Source: DATBGE01 sp036558125 (GTDB lineage Bacteria; Gemmatimonadota; Gemmatimonadetes; Gemmatimonadales; GWC2-71-9). Taken from it: 5,874 nt of DNA. The first letter of the stretch is position 1; every line of letters begins with the position of its first letter. Where the stretch lies: the NCBI GenBank assembly GCA_036558125.1, contig DATBGE010000039.1, forward strand, positions 1-5,874, in the 5' to 3' direction. Position numbers and translations under genes: made by a program. Of the stretch, positions 1 through 5,449 are shown in pieces. The notes beneath the pieces were generated by a model. It made no database searches. It was not told where the DNA came from and worked only from the letters and a program-made list of their open reading frames with translations.

Positions 1-497
1 GACCCGGTGGCAACGACCGGGCGCCCGTCGATCACCGTGGTTTCCTTGAGCGCGTGGATGATCTCAGCCGCGGGGCGTCCATGGACCAACGCCGTGTAGC
101 TGCGGGGGACCCGATACCGGGGGTGGGTGAGCCGGTGAATCGCGTCTCCGTCACTGGTAAGAAGCAGGAGCCCGGTCGTCATGACATCGAGGCGCCCGAC
201 ATACGCCAATCCGGTCCGGTCCCGAATGAAGTCAAAGACCGTCCGTCTTCCCTCTTCGTCCTGTGCGGTGGTGACGACGCCGAGCGGCTTGTGAAACGCG
301 AGCCAGCGATGCCGAACTCGGGGGATGAGTTTGCCGCCGACGGTGATGCGGTGGCGGTCCGGGTCGACCTTGGTGCCGAGGGTTGCCGCGACCTTCCCGT
401 CGATCTTGACCCGGCCTTCGGTGATCAAGGATTCCGCGGCGCGCCGGCTTGCGATTCCCGCTCGCGCCAGCGCCCGCTGCAGGCGCATCTCGGTCAC
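1..497 (-). CDS. rluB: 23S rRNA pseudouridine synthase, RsuA/RluB family (3' end cut by window edge)
   Basis: This enzyme isomerises a specific uridine to pseudouridine in rRNA; RluB members act on the 23S peptidyl-transferase region. The visible part is about 165 residues. It starts with an S4 RNA-binding domain (MRLQRALARAGIASRR onward, about residues 4-55), followed by the catalytic domain opening with KPLGVVTT. The family signature GRLDVMTTGLLLLTSDG carries the catalytic Asp (residue 104 counted from the GTG). The C-terminal part lies beyond position 1. I chose the GTG at 497 because its GTGA overlaps the scpB stop by 4 bp, the same arrangement as pyrB/pyrC here. The ATG at 488 is an alternative three codons in and fits the usual N-terminus equally well. 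The scpA-scpB-rluB order is a recurrent bacterial arrangement and favours RluB over RsuA, but the exact target uridine cannot be read from sequence. Family assignment is firm; the subfamily is inferred. Confidence 0.93.
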   Translation of the reverse strand, partial: MTEMRLQRALARAGIASRRAAESLITEGRVKIDGKVAATLGTKVDPDRHRITVGGKLIPRVRHRWLAFHKPLGVVTTAQDEEGRRTVFDFIRDRTGLAYVGRLDVMTTGLLLLTSDGDAIHRLTHPRYRVPRSYTALVHGRPAAEIIHALKETTVIDGRPVVATG

Positions 498-1084
498 GAT
501 TCCGCGGGTACCGACGCCGCGGCGTCTTCCTCTCCCTCAGCCGCCAAAGGCGCGCGGGGCGGCTGGAGAGCGACGGTGAACTCGTCGGCCCGGGGCAACT
601 CGGCGAGGTCCCTGAGTCCGAGAGTCTCCAAAAACAGCGAGGTCGTTCCGTAGAGCAGCGGGCGGCCCATCGCCTCGCTCCGCCCTACCACCTCGATGAG
701 CCCACGCTCCTGCAAAGTCCTCAGCACGCCGCCCGCGGAAACTCCCCGGATATCCTCGATCTCGGCGCGGCCGACCGGCTGCCGGTAGGAGATCACAGCC
801 AGAGTTTCCAGCGCAGCGCCGGTCAACTTGGGAATCCGCACCGAGAGTTGGGCCTGCTCGATCGCCGCGGCAAAGGCTCGACGAGTGAGAATCTGGTAAC
901 CACCGGCCAGCTCGACGACCTCGACCGAGTGGCCGTCGAAATCGTAGTGTTCGCGCAACTGGTCCAGCGCGGCGCGCACATCGGCGAGGGATGCTTCGGG
1001 ATCCAGGGTCTGCAGCTCCTCCACCGTCACCGGACGGGCGGCGGAGAACAGCGCGGCCTCAAGCAGCTGGGCGAGGGGCGTCAC
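494..1084 (-). CDS. scpB: Segregation and condensation protein B
   Basis: ScpB is the winged-helix (kite) subunit that dimerises and binds ScpA in the SMC-ScpAB condensin, which compacts and segregates the chromosome in the cytoplasm. The 196-residue product is of usual length. The first winged helix begins LAQLLEAALFSAARPVT (residues 4-20). The second contains the family hallmark ALETLAVISYRQPVGRAEIE (91-110) with IRGV after it, and GRPLLYGTT follows at 140-148. The tail from about 172 is Pro/Ala/Glu-rich and probably disordered. The start is a GTG forced by an in-frame TGA two codons upstream; a GGTGAT stretch 5 nt ahead may serve as ribosome binding site. The gene overlaps the end of scpA by 26 bp and its own stop overlaps the pseudouridine synthase start, so coupled translation and matched stoichiometry are likely. 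Confidence 0.97.
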   Translation of the reverse strand: MTPLAQLLEAALFSAARPVTVEELQTLDPEASLADVRAALDQLREHYDFDGHSVEVVELAGGYQILTRRAFAAAIEQAQLSVRIPKLTGAALETLAVISYRQPVGRAEIEDIRGVSAGGVLRTLQERGLIEVVGRSEAMGRPLLYGTTSLFLETLGLRDLAELPRADEFTVALQPPRAPLAAEGEEDAAASVPAES

Positions 1085-1808
1085 GGCTGATCACCATCGG
1101 CGCAAACGCTGCGCGTTGGAAGAGGTGAAGGGCGCCCCGCTTGGCGAGTTCCAGGAGAGCCAGCAGGGTGGAAAGGACGTCGGCAATCCCGCGCTCGGAC
1201 CCCAGCGCATCGAGCCAGCCGATCTCCCCACGTTCCTCGAGCAGCGCCTCGATTCGCTTGGTGGCGCCTTCGACGTCGAGCGGACGCGGTACGACTCGGT
1301 GGAGAACCGGCACCGGGATCTCGCTGATCACCGTCTCCACCGCCTGGAGCAACTGGAGCAGGTCAATGGTGAGCGGCTGAGGCGGCAGTTCGGGGGGCGG
1401 TGGGAGATAGCCCCGGGCGAATTGACCGGCCCGCCGTTCCGAGGCGCGATCGAGCCAGGAAGCGATTTCGCGGATCAGCTGATACTCCAGCAGTCGCCGC
1501 ACCAACTCGTGCCGCGGATCTTCCCAGCCCTCCTCGTCCGACCGGCGCGGCAACAAGGTTTGCGCCTTGAGCCGAAGCAGTCGCCCCGCCATCTCCAGGT
1601 AGTCGGCAGCCTGATTCAGTCCCAAGTCGTGGATCACGCTGAGGAACTGGTCGGCGATGCGAGCTATCGGAATGTCCGCGATGTCAATCTGTTCTTCGCG
1701 GAGGAGGTGCAGCAGGAGATCGAGCGGACCCGCGAAGGCGTCGAGCTGGACGACGAACCCTGGTTCGGCGCCGAGCGCGGTAGTGGGAGGAGCCGCAGAA
1801 GCCGTCAT
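1059..1808 (-). CDS. scpA: Segregation and condensation protein A (kleisin)
   Basis: ScpA is the kleisin that bridges the SMC heads and carries the ScpB dimer. The product is 249 residues, normal for the family. After a short Ala-rich leader, the N-terminal SMC-neck-binding domain shows FAGPLDLLLHLLREEQIDI (25-43), then IADQFL and DYLEMAGRLLRLKAQTLLP (69-87). A Pro-rich linker around 134-146 follows (YLPPPPELPPQP), and the C-terminal winged helix (about 178-240) contains VLSTLLALLELAKRGAL. The ATG at 1808 is the only plausible start, since no ATG, GTG or TTG occurs in frame before the conserved domain. It lies 16 bp after the protease stop. The only Shine-Dalgarno-like bases (AGGGA) abut the ATG with no spacer, so translation may depend on ribosomes finishing the upstream gene. 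Confidence 0.97.
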   Translation of the reverse strand: MTASAAPPTTALGAEPGFVVQLDAFAGPLDLLLHLLREEQIDIADIPIARIADQFLSVIHDLGLNQAADYLEMAGRLLRLKAQTLLPRRSDEEGWEDPRHELVRRLLEYQLIREIASWLDRASERRAGQFARGYLPPPPELPPQPLTIDLLQLLQAVETVISEIPVPVLHRVVPRPLDVEGATKRIEALLEERGEIGWLDALGSERGIADVLSTLLALLELAKRGALHLFQRAAFAPMVISRDAPRPAA

Positions 1809-1824
1809 TCCCTATAAGTATCGC

Positions 1825-2496
1825 TTAGAGGAAGCTCAGGCTGTAGGGGGCTACCAGGCCGAGCAACTGGCTGCCCAGCCAGTGCGCGGGATACAGGAAA
1901 AAGTTCACTACGCCGGGGAGGAGAAGCAATACGCCGAACAGAATCAGAAAACCGAACCGGTGGAGATTCCGGTACCGGGCGCCCATCTCCGGCGGCAGCA
2001 CATAATAGAACAGGTGCGAGCCATCGAGCGGGGGAATCGGGATCAGGTTGAAGAAGCACAGGACCAGATTCAGCATGACCCCATACATCATCATCCGCTG
2101 CGCGACGGAGAGGCCGGGGATCAGCGCCGGAACCGCGCGACCGAGCAATCCGAAGAGGGCGAACAAGAGAGTGAACACCACGCTCAGGCCGAGGTTGGTC
2201 ACGACCCCGGCCGCGGAGACGATGATGTCGCCTCTTTTGTAGTGGCGGTACTTCCGCGGGTTGACCGGCACCGGTTTGGCGCCGCCGAAGGTCCATGCCC
2301 CGTTGGACCCGAACCAGAGCAGGGCCGGGACGAGGATACTCATGAACGGGTCAATGTGAGGGATCGGGTTCAGGGTCAGCCGGCCGAGCATGTAGGCCGT
2401 ATCATCTCCCTGAGCCAGGGCCGCGGCTCCGTGCGCATACTCGTGCGCCACCAGGGAGAAGACGAGAACGGGCAGGACGAGTATGAACTCGCTCAG
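1825..2496 (-). CDS. Site-2-type intramembrane/membrane zinc metalloprotease, peptidase family M50
   Basis: This is a polytopic membrane protein with the M50 zinc site. HEYAH supplies H18, E19 and H22 (numbered from the CTG start), and NLIPIPPLDG supplies the third ligand D158. Other family landmarks are FGGAKPVPVNPRKYRHYKRGD and a hydrophobic GVVTNLGLSVVFTLLFALFG segment. Further membrane segments lie around the LDG motif and near the C-terminus, and no PDZ domain is visible. About 223 residues is typical of the small PDZ-less 'site-2 protease family protein' group that often sits beside scpAB; its substrate is unknown. The start is uncertain. The GTG at 2451 would remove most of the first membrane helix (FILVLPVLVFSLVAHEYAH), so translation should begin upstream. 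No in-frame ATG, GTG or TTG exists between that GTG and the in-frame TAG at 2548-2550. I chose the CTG at 2496, which gives a family-like N-terminus; an ATT at 2547 is the other option. Confidence 0.92.
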   Translation of the reverse strand: MSEFILVLPVLVFSLVAHEYAHGAAALAQGDDTAYMLGRLTLNPIPHIDPFMSILVPALLWFGSNGAWTFGGAKPVPVNPRKYRHYKRGDIIVSAAGVVTNLGLSVVFTLLFALFGLLGRAVPALIPGLSVAQRMMMYGVMLNLVLCFFNLIPIPPLDGSHLFYYVLPPEMGARYRNLHRFGFLILFGVLLLLPGVVNFFLYPAHWLGSQLLGLVAPYSLSFL

Positions 2497-2546
2497 GCAG
2501 AGTCCAGTGTTTGAGGGGGACGACCGACCGCCGGATTGAACCGCAA
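2493..2546 (-). promoter_or_regulatory. Candidate 17-codon leader ORF coupled to the M50 protease
   Basis: A TTG-initiated reading frame (MRFNPAVGRPPQTLDSA) lies 8 nt after a GGAGG (2555-2559 on the minus strand). It ends in a TGA overlapping the proposed CTG start of the protease as CTGA. The same 4-nt overlap form (GTGA) joins scpB-rluB and pyrB-pyrC, so re-initiation is conceivable. This is weak evidence, because short open frames are common in GC-rich DNA. The same GGAGG would also suit an ATT start at 2547 for the protease itself. Confidence 0.2.
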
Positions 2547-2586
2547 TCTAAACCCCTCCCCCACCCGTCAGAAAGCGGCCTCCCGC

Positions 2587-2615
2587 TTGACCTTGGCCCC
2601 TCCCGACTCTACAAT
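2587..2615 (+). promoter_or_regulatory. Sigma70-type promoter of rpsT
   Basis: A -35 box TTGACC (2587-2592) and a -10 box TACAAT (2610-2615) are separated by exactly 17 bp. Each differs from consensus at one position. Transcription would begin near 2622, giving an rpsT leader of about 53 nt. The site stands out strongly from the surrounding GC-rich DNA and points at the only plus-strand gene in the window. Confidence 0.85.
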
Positions 2616-2626
2616 TCGCGCCTCTC

Positions 2627-2645
2627 GCCGGCCGCTCTGGCCGGC
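2627..2645 (+). promoter_or_regulatory. GC-rich hairpin in the rpsT leader
   Basis: GCCGGCC (2627-2633) and GGCCGGC (2639-2645) form a perfect 7-bp stem around a GCTCT loop, a few nucleotides after the predicted transcription start. The GAGG ribosome binding site (2666-2669) lies outside it. It may stabilise the 5' end of the mRNA or take part in S20 autoregulation; neither role can be seen directly. All-GC palindromes of this size also arise by chance in such DNA. Confidence 0.4.
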
Positions 2646-2674
2646 CTCGAAACTGCCCTGAACCTGAGGTTGCC

Positions 2675-2929
2675 GTGCCCCGACTCAAATCCGCGGCGAA
2701 GGCCATGCGGAAGTCAAAGGCGGCCCATGCCCGGAACCGGACGCGCCGCAGTGAGCTACGTACGGCCCTGAAGAAAGTCCGGTCGGCCACCACCGCGGCC
2801 GAAGCCTCGGCCGCCTACAAGCGCGCCGCGCAGTTGCTGGACCGTGCGGGCCGGAAGAACCTCATTCACCGGAATGCAGCCGCCAGACAGAAGAGCAGAC
2901 TGGCGAAAGCGGTGGCGGCTAAGAAGTAG
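2675..2929 (+). CDS. rpsT: 30S ribosomal protein S20
   Basis: S20 is a primary 16S rRNA-binding protein of the small subunit, an all-alpha helical bundle at the body of the 30S particle. The 84-residue product has the usual length and very basic composition. Recognisable features are the opening PRLKSAAKAMRKSKAAHARN, the helix SELRTALKKVRSA, and the C-terminal LIHRNAAARQKSRLAKAV, which matches the family's conserved K-(x)-IH-x-N-x-A-x-R-x-KSRL pattern. The start is a GTG with GAGG five nucleotides upstream; many S20 genes also use a weak start codon. It is a single-gene unit with its own promoter and terminator, divergent from the M50-scpAB operon and convergent with the pyr operon. In E. coli rpsT is translationally autoregulated. 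The leader hairpin here is compatible with that but does not prove it. Confidence 0.97.
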   Translation: MPRLKSAAKAMRKSKAAHARNRTRRSELRTALKKVRSATTAAEASAAYKRAAQLLDRAGRKNLIHRNAAARQKSRLAKAVAAKK

Positions 2930-3026
2930 CTGTTAGCGACTAGCGGTTAGCTGCTTCGAGTTACAAGAAACCCTCCGGCACGCGTCGGAGGGTTTGTGTT
3001 AATCGGAACCGCTAGGCGCTAACAGC
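2927..3026. repeat. Inverted repeat with 7-bp internal period, flanking the rpsT terminator
   Basis: The left arm GCTGTTAGCGACTAGCGGTT (2929-2948) is the reverse complement of 3007-3026 at 19 of 20 positions (the single difference is A versus C). The left side also reads as four consecutive heptamers of form TAGCNNN: TAGCTGT, TAGCGAC, TAGCGGT, TAGCTGC (2927-2954). The first of these supplies the rpsT TAG stop codon. The terminator hairpin (2968-2995) lies centrally between the arms, so the RNA could fold as a long outer stem with a nested inner stem. The arrangement resembles short heptameric repeats described between genes in other bacteria; whether it belongs to a family in this genome is unknown. 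Confidence 0.85.
2968..3000. terminator. Rho-independent terminator, probably bidirectional
   Basis: AAACCCTCCG (2968-2977) pairs perfectly with CGGAGGGTTT (2986-2995) around an 8-nt segment that can close further through G-U and C-G pairs. On the plus strand a T-rich run TTTGTGTT follows (2993-3000), ending the rpsT transcript. On the minus strand the same stem is followed by TTTCTTGT, so it could also end the pyrB-pyrC-zinc ribbon transcript. Its position between two convergent genes fits this double use. Confidence 0.88.
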
Positions 3027-3037
3027 CAATGGCTTCC

Positions 3038-4063
3038 TCACAACGCGGCGAGCTCCGCCCCACAGCGCTCGCAATACCACTCGGTGGGCCGATTCATGGT
3101 ACCGCACTCCCCGCACTTGAGAGTCTTGGGTGCGGTGCCGCCGCTGGCCCGGTCCTTCGACGCTTCCGCTGCAGGCGCGGTTGCGGGGGGAGCGGCGGTA
3201 GGAGCGGGAGGCGCGGCTGTCTCGGCTGGCTTGGTAAAGCCCCCGCTGGGACGTTTGGCCGGCTGGGCCGGTGCGGCCCCGCCCTCGTTCCCGGTCACCG
3301 ACTTGAGGAAAGCCAACTCATCCATCTTTCCAGCCGGCGCCTCGCCTGGCTTGGCCGAGGGGAACCACAGCGTCCGGCCGGCCGAGTCTTCCTTGGGCTT
3401 GGCTGCGGGCGGCTTGGGCTGCGGCTTAGGTGCGGCAGCAGCCGGAGCCTTGAAGGGGATCTCATTGCCCTGCGCTGTCACAGCGGGCCGCTGCTCTGGC
3501 GCCGTGAATTCCGTCATGATCCCGGGGATCGGCTGCGCCGGGCCGGGTGGCGGTGGAGGAGGCGCGGCCGCAGCTGGCGGCGGAGCCGGCTCCGGTTCAG
3601 CCTCCATGTTGGGGAGCGGAGACCGGATCGTGGTCAGCACCTCGTCGAGACGCTCAATTTCGGCGTTGGTACGGCTCAACTCTTCCTGAACGCTCACAAC
3701 TTCCCGAGTCAGGTCGGCGCGAATCGTCTGCCAGCGGCCGTCATCGTACTCGCCGACCATGTGCCGTACTTCCGCCTCGGAGAGCCGTTCCTTGGCTTCG
3801 CCCTCTCGAGTGGAAAGCGCGTCCCGCCGGGCCTCGAACTCCGACATCTGCTGTTCGAGATCAGTCTGATGCGACCGGAGGGCCTCGACTACCGACTGCA
3901 GCCGGCCTTCATAGTCGGCTCGAACCCGATGCCGCACCGCCTCCGGCACGCCGGGATTGGAACTCGAGGGTCCTGTGAGCCGGGTTATCCAGGAAATAAA
4001 CTGGGCCCGGTCCTGGAGTAGCTTGTCGATCGCGGTGTCGGCACGTTGGGTCGGCTTGGCCAT
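3038..4063 (-). CDS. Unknown protein: coiled coil, disordered Pro/Ala linker, C-terminal zinc ribbon
   Basis: The 341-residue protein has no catalytic motif or membrane segment that I recognise, and is probably cytoplasmic. Residues about 1-147 are highly charged and helical, with heptad-like stretches (SVVEALRSHQTDLEQQMSEF, then EVVSVQEELSRTNAEIERLD) suggesting a coiled coil. Residues about 148-312 are a Pro/Ala-rich, probably disordered linker interrupted by three hydrophobic islands: NEIPFKAP (about 200), GRTLWFPSAKPG (229-240) and MDELAFLKSVTG (247-258). The C-terminus has a C-x2-C-x10-C-x2-C zinc ribbon (C317, C320, C331, C334) ending CGAEL. The ATG at 4063 has GAGAGGAAG about 10 nt upstream. 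It follows pyrC by 93 bp on the same strand, so it may be co-transcribed, but nothing ties it to pyrimidine synthesis. The domain layout suggests a scaffold or adaptor; that is inference. Zinc-ribbon tails of this type are common in otherwise unrelated proteins. Confidence 0.85.
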   Translation of the reverse strand: MAKPTQRADTAIDKLLQDRAQFISWITRLTGPSSSNPGVPEAVRHRVRADYEGRLQSVVEALRSHQTDLEQQMSEFEARRDALSTREGEAKERLSEAEVRHMVGEYDDGRWQTIRADLTREVVSVQEELSRTNAEIERLDEVLTTIRSPLPNMEAEPEPAPPPAAAAPPPPPPGPAQPIPGIMTEFTAPEQRPAVTAQGNEIPFKAPAAAAPKPQPKPPAAKPKEDSAGRTLWFPSAKPGEAPAGKMDELAFLKSVTGNEGGAAPAQPAKRPSGGFTKPAETAAPPAPTAAPPATAPAAEASKDRASGGTAPKTLKCGECGTMNRPTEWYCERCGAELAAL

Positions 4064-4156
4064 GTCCAGTGCTTCCTCTCAGCCGGTCCGGAGGGAGAAA
4101 ACCTGCTGCAAATCTATAAGCCTCGCGGGTTTGCGGAAAGCCATCCGAAGGCGGAT
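4064..4156 (-). other. Intergenic gap between pyrC and the zinc-ribbon gene
   Basis: The 93 bp contain the ribosome binding site of the zinc-ribbon gene and a small ATCCG/CGGAT hairpin with a 4-nt loop directly after the pyrC stop. No T-tract follows, so it is not a convincing terminator. A TATAGAT stretch occurs mid-gap without a matching -35 box. I see no gene here; read-through from pyrC is the simplest reading. Confidence 0.5.
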
Positions 4157-5449
4157 TCAATCCTCCCAGGCCTGGTAGACCACCTTGCCCCGGACGATCG
4201 TCACCTCGGCGCGGCCGGTCAGCGGCCTGCCCCCGAAGGGCGTGTTGCGGCTCTTGGAGTGGAATCGCGAGGGGTCCACCGTCCAGCGGGCCTTGGGATC
4301 GAACACCATCACGTCTGCCGGCGCCCCGATCGCGAGAGTGCCTCCGGGGATGTTGAAGATCCGGGCCGGCTGGGTGCTCATCCTCAGGAGCAGGTCGGAC
4401 AGACTCATCAGTCCCGGCTCAACCAGCTCCGAAATAGCCAGGCCCAGGGCCGTCTCCAAACCGAGGATTCCATTGGGCGCATCGTCGAACTCGCGTTCCT
4501 TGGCGTCGTAGTGATGAGGGGCGTGGTCGCTCGCGATCACGTCGAGCGTGCCGTCACGCAGAGCCTGGCGAATCGCTTCGCGATCGGCGTTCTCACGCAA
4601 CGGCGGATTCATCTTTGCGTTGGTGTTGTATCCCTCGCACGACTCGTGCGTGAGGGTGAAATGATGCGGCGTCGCCTCCGCGGTGACCCGAATGCCGCGG
4701 TCCTTTGCGCGGCGGATCAGCTCGACCGAGCCGCGAGTCGACATGTGGCACAGGTGCACGTGGCCGCCGGTCAGCTCGGCCAGGATGATGTCGCGCGCGA
4801 CCATTATCTCTTCCGCTGCCGCGGGAATCCCCTTGAGGCCAAGGCGAGTCGCCACGATGCCTTCGTGCATGGCGCCGCCTTCCGCCAGCGCCAGGTCTTC
4901 GCAGTGATCGGCCACTGGAATGCTGAACGTCCTGGCATACTCCAGCGCGGTACGCATCAAGTGACTCGACATCACCGGCTTTCCATCATCACTCACCGCG
5001 ACGGCGCCGGCTCCCACCAGCTCTCCGAACTCGGCCAGTTTCTCTCCCTTCTGACCGAGCGAGATCGCGCCGATCGGGTACACTCTCGCTTTCGCGGCCC
5101 GCTGCGCCTGACTGACGATGAACCCGACGGTGCCCTGATTGTCCACCACCGGATCGGTGTTGGGCATGGCACACACCGCCGTGAAGCCTCCCGCAGCCGC
5201 AGCCATGGCACCGGTCGCGACGGTTTCCAGATCTTCCTGCCCCGGCTCGCGCAGGTGCACGTGCAGATCGATCAGACCGGGGGCCACCACTTTTCCTGCG
5301 GCGGGGATCATCAGGGTTCCTTCTTCGCCGACGATGTTGCGTCCCACCCCCGCGACCTTGCCGTCGGTGAGATACACGTCCGCGACCCCGTCGGTCCCCC
5401 GGGAGGGATCGATGACCCTGCCGCCCTGGATCAGGATGGGACGAATCAC
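4157..5449 (-). CDS. pyrC: Dihydroorotase
   Basis: Dihydroorotase reversibly cyclises N-carbamoyl-L-aspartate to dihydroorotate, the third step of de novo pyrimidine synthesis. The 430-residue product has the length of the class I amidohydrolase-fold enzymes. The first metal motif is DLHVHLREPG (H63, H65, with substrate Arg R67), followed by AMPNTDP, VSDDGKPV (D155), DHCED (H182), HVHLCHMSTRGS (H235), ATPHHF, NPPLRE and the catalytic ASDHAPH (D308). These ligands line up at a constant offset of four with those I recall for the Bacillus anthracis enzyme (H59, H61, D151, H178, H231, D304). An Asp therefore sits where class II enzymes have a carboxylated Lys. The GTG start lies 6 nt after a GGAGG inside pyrB and overlaps the pyrB stop by GTGA. 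In Aquifex this enzyme type forms a complex with aspartate carbamoyltransferase; the tight coupling here is compatible with that. All catalytic residues are present. Confidence 0.98.
   Translation of the reverse strand: MIRPILIQGGRVIDPSRGTDGVADVYLTDGKVAGVGRNIVGEEGTLMIPAAGKVVAPGLIDLHVHLREPGQEDLETVATGAMAAAAGGFTAVCAMPNTDPVVDNQGTVGFIVSQAQRAAKARVYPIGAISLGQKGEKLAEFGELVGAGAVAVSDDGKPVMSSHLMRTALEYARTFSIPVADHCEDLALAEGGAMHEGIVATRLGLKGIPAAAEEIMVARDIILAELTGGHVHLCHMSTRGSVELIRRAKDRGIRVTAEATPHHFTLTHESCEGYNTNAKMNPPLRENADREAIRQALRDGTLDVIASDHAPHHYDAKEREFDDAPNGILGLETALGLAISELVEPGLMSLSDLLLRMSTQPARIFNIPGGTLAIGAPADVMVFDPKARWTVDPSRFHSKSRNTPFGGRPLTGRAEVTIVRGKVVYQAWED

Noticed and set aside
513..526. A 14-bp perfect palindrome GACGCCGCGGCGTC just before the rluB start
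   Set aside because: It encodes the Asp-Ala-Ala-Ala-Ser stretch of the ScpB tail, where GC-rich Ala codons easily form palindromes; there is no loop and no sign of a binding site.
54..1090. Plus-strand open frames opposite rluB and scpB
   Set aside because: Shadows of two clearly conserved minus-strand genes; no family resemblance in the translations.
1116..2514. Two long plus-strand open frames (233 and 285 codons) antisense to scpA and the M50 protease
   Set aside because: Both lie opposite well-recognised genes, have Arg/Gln/Glu-rich low-information translations and no supporting promoter.
2545..2570. A possible minus-strand promoter for the M50-scpAB operon (CTGACG ... TAGATT)
   Set aside because: The spacer is only 15 bp, both boxes match at four of six positions, and it would put the transcript start after the strong GGAGG at 2555-2559. 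I see no convincing promoter for this operon.
2548..2793. An 81-codon minus-strand frame overlapping the start and promoter of rpsT
   Set aside because: It overlaps a real ribosomal protein gene and its promoter, and the translation is Arg/Gly-rich with no recognisable feature.
4095..4140. A TATAGAT stretch as a promoter for the zinc-ribbon gene
   Set aside because: No acceptable -35 box lies 16-18 bp upstream; the match is to the -10 box only.
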